From assembly GCA_958421035.1 (NCBI GenBank), contig CATZKS010000044.1, positions 1 through 15,194 of the forward strand: a stretch of DNA of 15,194 nt. The letters are read 5' to 3'. The position numbers and the translations under genes were made by a program. Shown one piece after another: positions 6,986-13,767 of the stretch. The notes under the pieces are model-generated. The model ran no database searches. It saw only the letters and a program-made list of their open reading frames with translations, and was not told the DNA's origin. The DNA comes from an uncultured Collinsella sp. Lineage in GTDB: Bacteria > Actinomycetota > Coriobacteriia > Coriobacteriales > Coriobacteriaceae. Positions within the stretch are counted from its first letter, which is position 1. Each line of letters opens with the position of its first letter.

Positions 6986-7306
6986 ATGGCTGACATTAAG
7001 CAGATTACCCCCGAGAACTTCGATTCCGTCGTTAACGACAGCCTGCCCGTGCTGGTCGATTTTTGGGCACCGTGGTGCGGTCTCTGCCGCTCCCTCTCGC
7101 CCATCGTTGACGAGGTTGCCGATGAGCTGGCGGGCAAGCTCGCCGTTGCCAAGTGCAACGTCGACGACAACCAGGACCTGGCCATGAAGTATGGCGTCAT
7201 GAGCATCCCCACGCTGATTGTGTTTAAGAACGGCGAGGAGATTGACCGCTCGGTTGGCGCTCTGCCCAAGGCGAGGCTGCAGGCGCTGCTGGAAAAGCAT
7301 CTGTAA
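6986..7306 (+). CDS. Thioredoxin with CGLC active site
   Basis: This 106-residue single-domain cytosolic thiol-disulfide oxidoreductase is normally reduced by thioredoxin reductase, which is not in this window. Thioredoxin-fold hallmarks are VLVDFWAPWC (22-31), the active-site pair C31 and C34, and the cis-proline segment MSIPTLIVF. The active site reads W-C-G-L-C-R, whereas nearly all thioredoxins have C-G-P-C. The leucine codon at position 33 is CTC. Replacing that proline is known in other thioredoxins to shift redox potential and stability. The start is the ATG at 6986 with GGAGG 5 nt upstream. An in-frame ATG at 6974 sits on the ribosome-binding site. The gene is monocistronic and ends before the terminator at 7428-7465. 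The family call is secure; specialised function is inference. Confidence 0.95.
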   Translation: MADIKQITPENFDSVVNDSLPVLVDFWAPWCGLCRSLSPIVDEVADELAGKLAVAKCNVDDNQDLAMKYGVMSIPTLIVFKNGEEIDRSVGALPKARLQALLEKHL

Positions 7307-7427
7307 TACGCTTGTTACATGTTGCCGTCTGCCTGCCGTCCATGAGCGCTTTTACGCCGCTCGCCGGACTTCTGAATGCACCGAGTGCAACCACGGATAG
7401 TATGGTAGTCACAAACAGCCCCCAGTG

Positions 7428-7465
7428 AACGGGTGCGAGTCACACAGACTCGTACCCGTTTTCTT
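7428..7465 (+). terminator. Strong rho-independent terminator
   Basis: A 14-bp stem (7428-7441 with 7447-7460, one G-U pair) closes a 5-nt ACACA loop. It runs into TTTTCTT on the plus strand. It lies 121 nt after the thioredoxin stop. The stretch 7307-7427 holds no convincing gene and is probably a long 3' untranslated region. Confidence 0.9.
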
Positions 7466-7492
7466 ATGCAGCTGCGCACAGAGCGGGCGTAG

Positions 7493-7498
7493 TAAAAT
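7493..7498 (+). promoter_or_regulatory. Possible -10 box for the small-ORF/nikR operon
   Basis: TAAAAT (5 of 6 consensus) lies 39 nt before the ATG at 7538 and just after the thioredoxin terminator, so a promoter is expected here. No recognisable -35 box occurs at 16-18 nt, which leaves the call weak. Confidence 0.35.
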
Positions 7499-7537
7499 CT
7501 GAACCACTGAACTGCCCCATACAAAAGGAGATTATCC

Positions 7538-7786
7538 ATGCATGACGTTGGAATGAACATGAGCCAGCTTGCCATGAGCGTCAAGCAGGTCGACGACACC
7601 ATCGAGCTCGCTCACGAATGGAGCCATCAGCTGCTGCATGCGACCGAGAATTTTGACATGGAGCGCATCGGCGCCAAGCTCGAGGCCGCCATGGCCGCGC
7701 TGCACGAGGCGCATGACGCACTCGAGGGCTACGAAGAGGCCATCGAGGCCGACCACAACTCCGTCGGCTCCGTGAAGCTGGTGTAA
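7538..7786 (+). CDS. Small His-rich helical protein, co-transcribed with nikR
   Basis: I do not recognise a family for this 82-residue protein. It should be almost entirely helical, with two amphipathic segments at about 8-36 and 40-72, no signal peptide and no membrane span. Histidines H26, H30 and H34 fall at i, i+4 and i+8, and so on one helix face. H56, H59 and H73 lie on the second helix. This could bind metal or help dimerise, but that is inference. The gene is well supported: AAGGAG lies 7 nt upstream of the ATG, codon use matches the neighbours, and it ends 1 bp before the nikR start. Coupling to a nickel regulator suggests a role in nickel handling or regulation. Confidence 0.8.
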   Translation: MHDVGMNMSQLAMSVKQVDDTIELAHEWSHQLLHATENFDMERIGAKLEAAMAALHEAHDALEGYEEAIEADHNSVGSVKLV

Positions 7787-7787
7787 G

Positions 7788-8300
7788 GTGACCGAACACG
7801 AGCACGGCTGCGGGTACGAGCACGAGCATCTGCACGGGGCGGACGGTGACGCGGGTTGCCACTGTAGTGGCTCCGGCTCCGAGCTGGTCCGCTTTTCGGT
7901 TACCGCACCGGACGACCTGCTGCGCCGTTTTGACGAACAGATCGCGCGCCGCGGCGACGTGGCCAACCGCTCCGAGGCCGTGCGCGACCTGATTCGCGCC
8001 TCGATCGCCAAGGAGCAGATGCGCACGCCCGATGAGCATGTTATCGGGTCGCTCACCATGATCTACGACCACCATACCGGCGACCTGACGCGCCGTCTGG
8101 ACGAAGTGCAGCACGACTACACCGACGAGATCGTATCGACCATGCACGTGCATCTGGATCACCACAACTGCTTGGAGATTCTGGCGCTCAAGGGTCGCGG
8201 CGAGCGCGTCTACGAACTAGCCGATCGCCTGCTGGGCCTGCGCGGCGTTAAGCACGGCGAGCTCACGTGCGCCGCCACCAAGCAGAGCCTGGGGCTGTAG
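7788..8300 (+). CDS. nikR: NikR-like nickel-responsive regulator with His/Cys-rich N-terminal extension
   Basis: NikR proteins are nickel-dependent repressors of nickel uptake and other nickel genes. Residues 33-75 form a ribbon-helix-helix DNA-binding domain (RFSVTAPDDLLRRFDE, then NRSEAVRDLIR). Residues 85-163 form the ACT-like nickel-sensing domain. All four high-affinity Ni ligands can be matched to E. coli H76, H87, H89 and C95: here H109, H120, H122 and C128. The first 26 residues add six histidines (H4, H6, H12, H14, H16, H25) and three cysteines (C8, C24, C26), which E. coli NikR lacks. The GTG at 7788 is the only usual start codon between the upstream in-frame stop and the DNA-binding domain, so the extension appears genuine. 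No strong Shine-Dalgarno is seen. Initiation is probably coupled to the preceding gene's stop, 1 bp away. The hyp genes follow. Confidence 0.92.
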   Translation: MTEHEHGCGYEHEHLHGADGDAGCHCSGSGSELVRFSVTAPDDLLRRFDEQIARRGDVANRSEAVRDLIRASIAKEQMRTPDEHVIGSLTMIYDHHTGDLTRRLDEVQHDYTDEIVSTMHVHLDHHNCLEILALKGRGERVYELADRLLGLRGVKHGELTCAATKQSLGL

Positions 8301-8321
8301 CGGGATTTCCCGCAGCGCACC

Positions 8322-8394
8322 TGCCAAAAAGGGACAGGTTTATTTTGGCAGGTTTAGCGTTTTACCTACCAAAATAAACCTGTCCTTTTTTGGT
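8322..8394. repeat. Large inverted repeat between nikR and hypF
   Basis: Two 31-bp arms (8323-8353 and 8364-8394) flank a 10-bp centre. They are complementary except at three positions, two of which would be G-U pairs in plus-strand RNA. Each arm is itself a small palindrome, for example TGCCAAAA (8322-8329) with TTTTGGCA (8343-8350), and carries a GGGAC or GGAC core. As RNA it would form a long hairpin ending in TTTTTT (8385-8391 region), 22 nt before the hypF ATG, so it could terminate nikR transcripts or gate hypF expression. The paired-unit layout also resembles dispersed REP/BIME-type elements. Confidence 0.85.
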
Positions 8395-8416
8395 CGGTTT
8401 TGATGAGGGGTGTCGC

Positions 8417-10888
8417 ATGCGGCATGTGCATATTCATGTGACGGGCATTGTGCAGGGCGTTGGCATGCGACCGTTTGTGTATCGCGAGGCCATGGCGCAT
8501 GGCATTTGCGGATGGGTGCTCAACGCGGGCGACGGCGTGCATATCGAGGCACACGCTCAAAGCGAGTCGCTCGACGAATTTATCGCCGCGCTTTCCGAGC
8601 ATGCGCCTGCAGCGTCTCGCGTGGAGCATGTCGAGGCTGTGGACCTAGCACCCGGCGACTGGAACGCCGCCAACGAGCAGGGCTTTCGCATTGTGGCGTC
8701 GCAGGATCAAACTGCCCACACGACGCTCATCTCCCCCGATATCGCCACCTGTGACGACTGTCTGCGCGAACTGTTCGACCCCGCCGACCGACGCTATCAC
8801 TATCCCTTTATCAACTGCACCAACTGCGGGCCGCGCTTTACCATCATCCGGTCGCTGCCCTATGACCGAGCGGCCACCTCGATGGATCGCTTTCCCATGT
8901 GCCCCACCTGCGCCGCAGAGTATGCCGACCCGCTCGATCGGCGGTTTCACGCGCAGCCCGATGCCTGCTTTGATTGCGGACCGCATATTACGTGGCGCGA
9001 GGCGGACCGCGGTGTTGCGCCAGCGGGCGTTGACGCAACACCAGCTGTCGGCTCCACGCGCGAGGCCAGCGATGCCATCATCGAACGTTGCGTCGAGCTG
9101 CTGGCAGACGGCGGCATCGTCGCCATCAAGGGTCTGGGCGGATTCCACCTTGCCTGCGATGCCAGCAACGAACAAGAGGTGCGCGAGCTGCGCCGTCGCA
9201 AGCGTCGTAGCAATAAGCCGCTTGCCGTTATGGTGCGCGGCCTTGCCGACGCCGAGCGCCTGTGTCATATCGATGGCGTTGAGCGCGACCTGCTGGCCAG
9301 CAGCGTTCGTCCCATTGTGCTGTTGCGTCGCCGCGCAACCGGCAGCGACACCCACGGCTCCCCCGACGACCCTGATCTCGCGCCATCCGTCGCGCACGAC
9401 TTGCCCGAGCTCGGCGTCATGCTCCCCTACACCCCGCTTCAACATTTGCTGCTCGCCGCAGCCGCGGCGCGCGGCATGAGCGCACTCGTCATGACCAGCG
9501 GAAACCTGAGCGAAGAGCCCATCGAGACCGACGATGCCCTTGCATGGGAGCATCTCGTTGCCGCTGGCATCGCCGACGCGCTGCTCGGTAACGACCGCGC
9601 GATTCTGTCGCGCTACGACGACTCCGTGGTACGCGCGGTCGACGGCGACGTCATGCCCGTGCGCCGCGCACGCGGATATGCGCCGCAGCCGCTGTCGTTG
9701 CCGGCGCTCGATGGCACCACGCCCTGCGTGCTCGCCTGCGGGCCGCAGCAAAAAGCCACGATCGCACTCACGCGCGAGGACGCCGACGGCCATACGGCCT
9801 GTTTTGTGTCGCAGCATATCGGCGATGTCGAAAACGGCGCGACTTTCGATGCTTGGAGCGCCGCGCGCACGCGTCTGGAAAACCTCTTTGACCTGGCGCC
9901 TGCCGCCTTGGCATGCGACATGCATCCCAGCTATCTGTCGAGCCAATGGGCGCGCAAGCAGGCACAGGAGCACAATCTGCCGCTTATCGAAGTCCAGCAC
10001 CATCATGCGCACATCGCGAGCGTCATGGCAGAGGCGATTGCCGCAGGCCGGCTTGCGCCCGATGCGCGTGTCCTCGGCATCGCCTTCGACGGCACGGGCG
10101 CCGGCACCGATGGCACCATATGGGGCGGCGAATTTCTTATCGCCCGTCTCGCCGATTTTGAGCGCGTCGCGCATCTGCGCGCCTGGGCGCTTCCCGGTGG
10201 CGCCGCATCCGTACACGATGCCCGCCGCAACGCCTTTGCCCTGCTCAGCGAGCTCGACCTGCTCGAGCACCCGGGAGCCGTGGGGCTCTTGAGCAGTCTT
10301 GACGAGCAAACGCGCAGCATAACGGCAACGATGATCGAGCGCGGCATCAACAGTCCGCGCACCAGCAGCATGGGTCGCCTGTTTGATGCCGCAGCCGCGA
10401 TTTTGGGCATTTGTGGCCAGGCAACCTACGAGGGTGAACCCGCTATCGAGCTCGAAGCCGCCGCCTGGCGCGCGCTCAACAGCGAAATCGCCCGTTTTCC
10501 CGACGACAACGCCGGCTATTCCGCATCTGGCCCATCTTGGTTGGACGGCCCCTATGTTCTGGACCAGAAAGCACTCTTTGAGGCACTTTTGGAGGGAATT
10601 GAAGCCGGGGCGCCCGCCGACAGGCTCGCGCTCGGCTTCCATGTCGCCGTTGCACGCTCCTCGGCACGCATCGCCAGCGAAATATGCGCCCGAGAGGGCA
10701 TCGACACCATCGCCCTCTCGGGCGGCGTGTTCATGAACCGACTTCTGCTCCAGCTCCTTACCCGCGAGCTCAAAAGCGCAGGCCTTACCGTACTTGTCCC
10801 CCACGCTGTGCCCGTCAACGACGGCTGCATCGCCTACGGTCAGGCCGCCATCGCTCGCGCTTGCCTCGCGCAGACGGCGTCGAGATAG
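8417..10888 (+). CDS. hypF: Carbamoyltransferase HypF, [NiFe]-hydrogenase maturation
   Basis: HypF uses carbamoyl phosphate and ATP to carbamoylate the C-terminal cysteine of HypE, the first step of cyanide-ligand synthesis. The domains run as follows. Acylphosphatase-like, 1-90: GIVQGVGMRPF with R18 and N36. A double zinc finger follows, with cysteine pairs 112/115, 134/137, 162/165 and 184/187, matching the family spacing 2-18-2-24-2-18-2. A YrdC-like domain has KGLGGFHLACDA and a later MTSGNLSEEP. The Kae1-like C-terminal domain has the HHHAH segment, FDGTGAGTDG and LSGGVFMN. At 823 residues it is somewhat longer than E. coli HypF (about 750). The frame opens at a TTG inside the inverted repeat, but the ATG at 8417 has GAGGGG 6 nt upstream and begins right at the acylphosphatase domain. 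Nothing essential appears missing. Confidence 0.98.
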   Translation: MRHVHIHVTGIVQGVGMRPFVYREAMAHGICGWVLNAGDGVHIEAHAQSESLDEFIAALSEHAPAASRVEHVEAVDLAPGDWNAANEQGFRIVASQDQTAHTTLISPDIATCDDCLRELFDPADRRYHYPFINCTNCGPRFTIIRSLPYDRAATSMDRFPMCPTCAAEYADPLDRRFHAQPDACFDCGPHITWREADRGVAPAGVDATPAVGSTREASDAIIERCVELLADGGIVAIKGLGGFHLACDASNEQEVRELRRRKRRSNKPLAVMVRGLADAERLCHIDGVERDLLASSVRPIVLLRRRATGSDTHGSPDDPDLAPSVAHDLPELGVMLPYTPLQHLLLAAAAARGMSALVMTSGNLSEEPIETDDALAWEHLVAAGIADALLGNDRAILSRYDDSVVRAVDGDVMPVRRARGYAPQPLSLPALDGTTPCVLACGPQQKATIALTREDADGHTACFVSQHIGDVENGATFDAWSAARTRLENLFDLAPAALACDMHPSYLSSQWARKQAQEHNLPLIEVQHHHAHIASVMAEAIAAGRLAPDARVLGIAFDGTGAGTDGTIWGGEFLIARLADFERVAHLRAWALPGGAASVHDARRNAFALLSELDLLEHPGAVGLLSSLDEQTRSITATMIERGINSPRTSSMGRLFDAAAAILGICGQATYEGEPAIELEAAAWRALNSEIARFPDDNAGYSASGPSWLDGPYVLDQKALFEALLEGIEAGAPADRLALGFHVAVARSSARIASEICAREGIDTIALSGGVFMNRLLLQLLTRELKSAGLTVLVPHAVPVNDGCIAYGQAAIARACLAQTASR

Positions 10889-10936
10889 GCTGTTTTGCCA
10901 GCCTGCGCGCCGCCGTCTCACAGGTGTAACGCGTTT

Positions 10937-10988
10937 GCTCGTGACTCCCGCGAGCGCTACCATCAACTGATGGGTAATTAGGCGCCTA
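10937..10988 (+). promoter_or_regulatory. Cluster of small dyads between hypF and hypC
   Basis: The 131-bp gap holds three symmetric sites. GCTCG/CGAGC is at 10937-10941 and 10951-10955, CCATCA/TGATGG at 10960-10973, and the perfect 10-bp palindrome TAGGCGCCTA at 10979-10988. None is followed by a T-run. They may be mRNA-processing hairpins or an operator for hypC. A TATAAA at 11003-11008 overlaps the hypC ribosome-binding site and is too close to the start to be a convincing -10 box. Confidence 0.35.
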
Positions 10989-11019
10989 TCCAGCGCAAAA
11001 CGTATAAAAGGGGAACATT

Positions 11020-11280
11020 ATGTGCCTTGCCGTTCCCGGTAAAGTGGTTAAACGCGACGACGACCTTAAGGCGACCGTCGACATGATGGGCATCGAGCGC
11101 CCCGTTTCGCTGCGCCTCGTGCCGACGGCACAGGTAGGCGACTATATTCTCGTGCACGCCGGCTTTGGCATTCAGATTGTCGACGAGCAGGAAGCCCAAG
11201 AGACACTCGAGCTCGTCAATACCATGACCGAGCTGGCCGAAGAGGACCAGCTCGCCACCAACCCGGCCGAGGCATACTAG
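11020..11280 (+). CDS. hypC: Hydrogenase maturation chaperone HypC
   Basis: HypC is a small chaperone that works with HypD to carry the Fe(CN)2CO unit to the hydrogenase large-subunit precursor. The 86-residue protein begins with the diagnostic MCLAVPGKV. Cys2, exposed after removal of the initiator Met, is the functional residue. The beta-barrel core continues through PVSLRLV and VGDYILVHAGFGI. The acidic C-terminal helix (about 58-78) is family-typical. AAGGGG lies 6 nt before the ATG. Its stop shares one base with the hypD GTG (TAGTG), consistent with coupled synthesis of the HypCD complex. Confidence 0.98.
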   Translation: MCLAVPGKVVKRDDDLKATVDMMGIERPVSLRLVPTAQVGDYILVHAGFGIQIVDEQEAQETLELVNTMTELAEEDQLATNPAEAY

Positions 11281-12395
11281 TGGCGGCGGCGCAGCCGGTT
11301 CGCTCCGGTATCGACTTTTCGGCATTTCGCGACCCCAAGCTGGCTCGCGAGCTCATCGATCGCATTCATGAGCTTGTCGGCAACCGCAGCATCAACCTTA
11401 TGGAAGTCTGCGGTACACATACCGTGAGCATTGGCCGCTATGGCTTTCGCTCCATTATGCCGACGGGACTCAAACTGCTAAGCGGCCCGGGATGCCCCGT
11501 TTGCGTTACCGCCAACCGCGACATCGATCACGCAATCGCGCTTTCCAACATGGACGGCGCCATTATCACCACCTTTGGCGACATGATGCGCGTGCCCGGA
11601 TCGTCCACCTCGCTTGCCGCGCAAAAGGCAGCGGGGCGCGACATCCGCATCGTCTACTCCCCGCTCGACGCACTCGACATTGCCGAGCAAAATCCCGAAC
11701 GCCCGGTCATCTTTATGGGCGTCGGCTTTGAGACCACAACGCCCACCATTGCCGCCGCTATCCTGGAGGCCGACGCGCGCGGGCTCCGGAACTTCTCGGT
11801 CTACTGTGCTCACAAGACCACGCCGCCGGCTCTGCGTGCGATCTCCAACGACCCCGAGACGACCATCGACGGCTTTATCCTGCCTGGTCACGTCGCCACC
11901 ATCACGGGCTTGGCACCCTTTAGCTTTTTGGTCGACGAGTTTAAGACCCCAGGCGTGGTAACGGGATTTGAACCGGTCGACATCTTGCAGGGCATCTGTA
12001 TGCTGGTCCAGATGGTTGTCGAGGGCCGGTTTGCAATCGACAACGCATACCGCCGTGGCGTCGATGCAGACGGCAATCCCGTGGCGCGCCAGCTGGTCGA
12101 GCAGGTATTTGAGCCGTGCGACACCACGTGGCGCGGGCTGGGACCGATTGCCAACTCGGGTCTTTCCATCCGCCCTGAGTTCTCATGCTTTGATGCGCGC
12201 GCCCGCTTTGATGTGCCCGTTGAGGCGACGGTCGAGCCACGCGGATGCCGCTGCGGCGACGTGCTGCGCGGCGCCATCACGCCGAGCGACTGCCCGTTGT
12301 TTGGCCGCACCTGCACGCCCGAACACCCCGTCGGCCCCTGCATGGTGAGCTCCGAAGGCAGCTGCGCGGCGTACTACCGCTACCGCGACTGCTAG
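11280..12395 (+). CDS. hypD: Hydrogenase maturation Fe-S protein HypD
   Basis: HypD is the redox-active scaffold on which iron receives CN and CO ligands together with HypC. The 371-residue length is normal. Catalytic cysteines are visible as C44 in EVCGTHT, and C72 and C75 in GPGCPVC, matching E. coli C41, C69 and C72. GFETTTPT and LPGHVATITG are further family blocks. The C-terminal cysteine cluster includes C323, C325, C338, C345, C354 and C362. Most of these should bind the [4Fe-4S] cluster. The GTG start overlaps the hypC stop by one base, with GAGG 7 nt upstream. Confidence 0.98.
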   Translation: MAAAQPVRSGIDFSAFRDPKLARELIDRIHELVGNRSINLMEVCGTHTVSIGRYGFRSIMPTGLKLLSGPGCPVCVTANRDIDHAIALSNMDGAIITTFGDMMRVPGSSTSLAAQKAAGRDIRIVYSPLDALDIAEQNPERPVIFMGVGFETTTPTIAAAILEADARGLRNFSVYCAHKTTPPALRAISNDPETTIDGFILPGHVATITGLAPFSFLVDEFKTPGVVTGFEPVDILQGICMLVQMVVEGRFAIDNAYRRGVDADGNPVARQLVEQVFEPCDTTWRGLGPIANSGLSIRPEFSCFDARARFDVPVEATVEPRGCRCGDVLRGAITPSDCPLFGRTCTPEHPVGPCMVSSEGSCAAYYRYRDC

Positions 12396-12397
12396 GT

Positions 12398-12421
12398 TCC
12401 GCCGTTCTAACGAACGGCGGA
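12398..12421 (+). terminator. Perfect hairpin directly after hypD (weak terminator or mRNA 3' end)
   Basis: Ten-base arms TCCGCCGTTC and GAACGGCGGA are perfectly complementary around a TAAC loop and begin 2 nt after the hypD stop. There is no T-run, so it may protect the hypCD mRNA end or pause polymerase more than terminate. Confidence 0.55.
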
Positions 12422-12438
12422 CCGGCCGACGCTGCGCA

Positions 12439-12537
12439 CCATTCAGGCGAGCGATTTGCCTTTCAATCGTCGGCTGCGGGCAAAAGCCCAGCAGCCTCCT
12501 CTTTCAAGGCAACTCACTTCGTCTGAATGGCGCTCGC
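12439..12537 (+). other. Nested-stem structured element in the hypD-hypE gap
   Basis: Several complementary segments nest. CCATTCAG (12439-12446) pairs with CTGAATGG (12523-12530). Inside it, TTGCCTT (12456-12462) pairs with AAGGCAA (12506-12512). Innermost is a 10-bp hairpin (12472-12481 with 12486-12496, one bulged A, AAAA loop). A further pair, GCGAGCG (12447-12453) with CGCTCGC (12531-12537), crosses the outer stem, so it would form a pseudoknot or an alternative fold. There is no open reading frame. It could be a cis-regulatory RNA before hypE or a palindromic mobile remnant. I do not recognise a known riboswitch. Confidence 0.55.
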
Positions 12538-12608
12538 TGACTTTTACTTAACATCGATTCTGCCACACTCGGCTATTGCCGATTCCACCCACGATTGGAG
12601 TTTTCGAT

Positions 12609-13643
12609 ATGTCCCATAGCGTCACCGATAGCACTGTCCTGCTGGGCCACGGCTCCGGCGGCCAGATGATGAAGCGCATTATCGATGAGGTCTTTCTGGA
12701 TGCCTTTGGATCGCCCGAGCTGCTTGCAGGCAACGATGCCGGTGTCGCCGCGCTGCCCGCAAGCGGGCGCATCGCCATGTCGACCGACAGCTTTGTGGTA
12801 ACGCCGCAGTTCTTCCCCGGCGGCAATATCGGCCGCCTCGCCGTATGCGGAACCGTCAACGACGTCGCGACCTCGGGCGCTAGCGTGCGCTACCTGTCGT
12901 GCGGCTTTATCCTCGAAGAGGGCTATCCCATGGACAAGCTGCGCCAGATTGTGCAGACCATGGCCGAAACGGCGCGCGAGGCGGGCGTGTCCATAATCAC
13001 CGGCGACACCAAGGTGGTCGAGCGTGGCGGTGCCGACGGCGTCTACATCAATACCGCCGGCGTGGGCGAAGTGCCCGCGGGCGTAGTGCTCAGCGGTGCA
13101 AACTGTCGGCCCGGCGACGCCATCCTGGTATCGGGTACGCTAGGCGACCACGGCATCGCCATCATGAGCCAGCGCGAGGGCCTGGTGTTTTCGAGCAACA
13201 TCGAAAGCGACGCTGCGCCGCTCAATCATCTGATTGCCGACGTGCTCGCCGCCGCCCCCGACACCCGCTGCTTCCGCGACCCCACGCGCGGCGGCCTGGC
13301 ATCCACGCTCAACGAGTTTGCCCAGGCCAGCGGCGTTGCCATGGAGATCGACGAGGATGCCGTGCCCGTGCGCCCCGACGTGCAAGCGGCATGCGAGATG
13401 CTCGGCTACGACGTTCTGCAGGTGGCAAACGAGGGCAAGATGGTCGCCGTGGTGCCGGCCGAGCAGGCCGATGCCGCGCTGGCGGCCATGCGCGCCGCCC
13501 GCTACGGCGAGAACGCCGCCATCATCGGTCGCGTGCTGCCGCTTGCCGAGGGCGCTCGACCCGCCGTGCGCGTACGCACCGGCTGGGGATCGACCCGCAT
13601 CCTCGACATGCTCGTGGGAGAGCAGCTGCCGAGAATTTGCTAG
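12609..13643 (+). CDS. hypE: Hydrogenase maturation protein HypE
   Basis: HypE accepts the carbamoyl group from HypF on its C-terminal cysteine and dehydrates it with ATP to a thiocyanate, the source of the hydrogenase CN ligands. It belongs to the PurM/AIRS ATP-binding family. Visible features are LLGHGSGGQMM (11-21), STDSFVV, NDVATSGA, the ITGDTKVVERG segment, the FRDPTRGGLA segment, and the C-terminal PRIC with C344 as the very last residue, as required for function. The start is the ATG at 12609 with GGAG 8 nt upstream. The frame opens earlier at a TTG without support. It is separated from hypD by 213 bp carrying structured DNA, so its expression may be set separately from hypCD. Confidence 0.98.
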   Translation: MSHSVTDSTVLLGHGSGGQMMKRIIDEVFLDAFGSPELLAGNDAGVAALPASGRIAMSTDSFVVTPQFFPGGNIGRLAVCGTVNDVATSGASVRYLSCGFILEEGYPMDKLRQIVQTMAETAREAGVSIITGDTKVVERGGADGVYINTAGVGEVPAGVVLSGANCRPGDAILVSGTLGDHGIAIMSQREGLVFSSNIESDAAPLNHLIADVLAAAPDTRCFRDPTRGGLASTLNEFAQASGVAMEIDEDAVPVRPDVQAACEMLGYDVLQVANEGKMVAVVPAEQADAALAAMRAARYGENAAIIGRVLPLAEGARPAVRVRTGWGSTRILDMLVGEQLPRIC

Positions 13644-13767
13644 GGCGGAATTGCACGGCTGGCGCGATGTGGCTCGATAACCCTAAAGATGTTCAGATTC
13701 CAAGCACGCCCAACGCGGAAGCCCAGTATTATGGGGTGCGTTTTGAAACCCAATGACGGGAGCACCC

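Noticed and set aside
7307..7427. Possible small RNA or tRNA between thioredoxin and its terminator
   Set aside because: No cloverleaf and no convincing internal promoter; best explained as a long 3' untranslated region.
8368..8416. TTGGCA (8345-8350) as a -35 box of hypF
   Set aside because: No -10-like sequence occurs at 16-18 nt; the match is explained by the inverted repeat itself.
8645..10966. 773-codon minus-strand frame opposite hypF
   Set aside because: It is antisense to a complete hypF with all motifs. Its composition is typical of a high-GC mirror frame and no domain is recognisable.
12421..12545. Integron attC site or known riboswitch in the hypD-hypE gap
   Set aside because: No attC core boxes are seen, and no match to Moco, NiCo or other riboswitch cores that I can recall. 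It is kept as an unassigned structured element.
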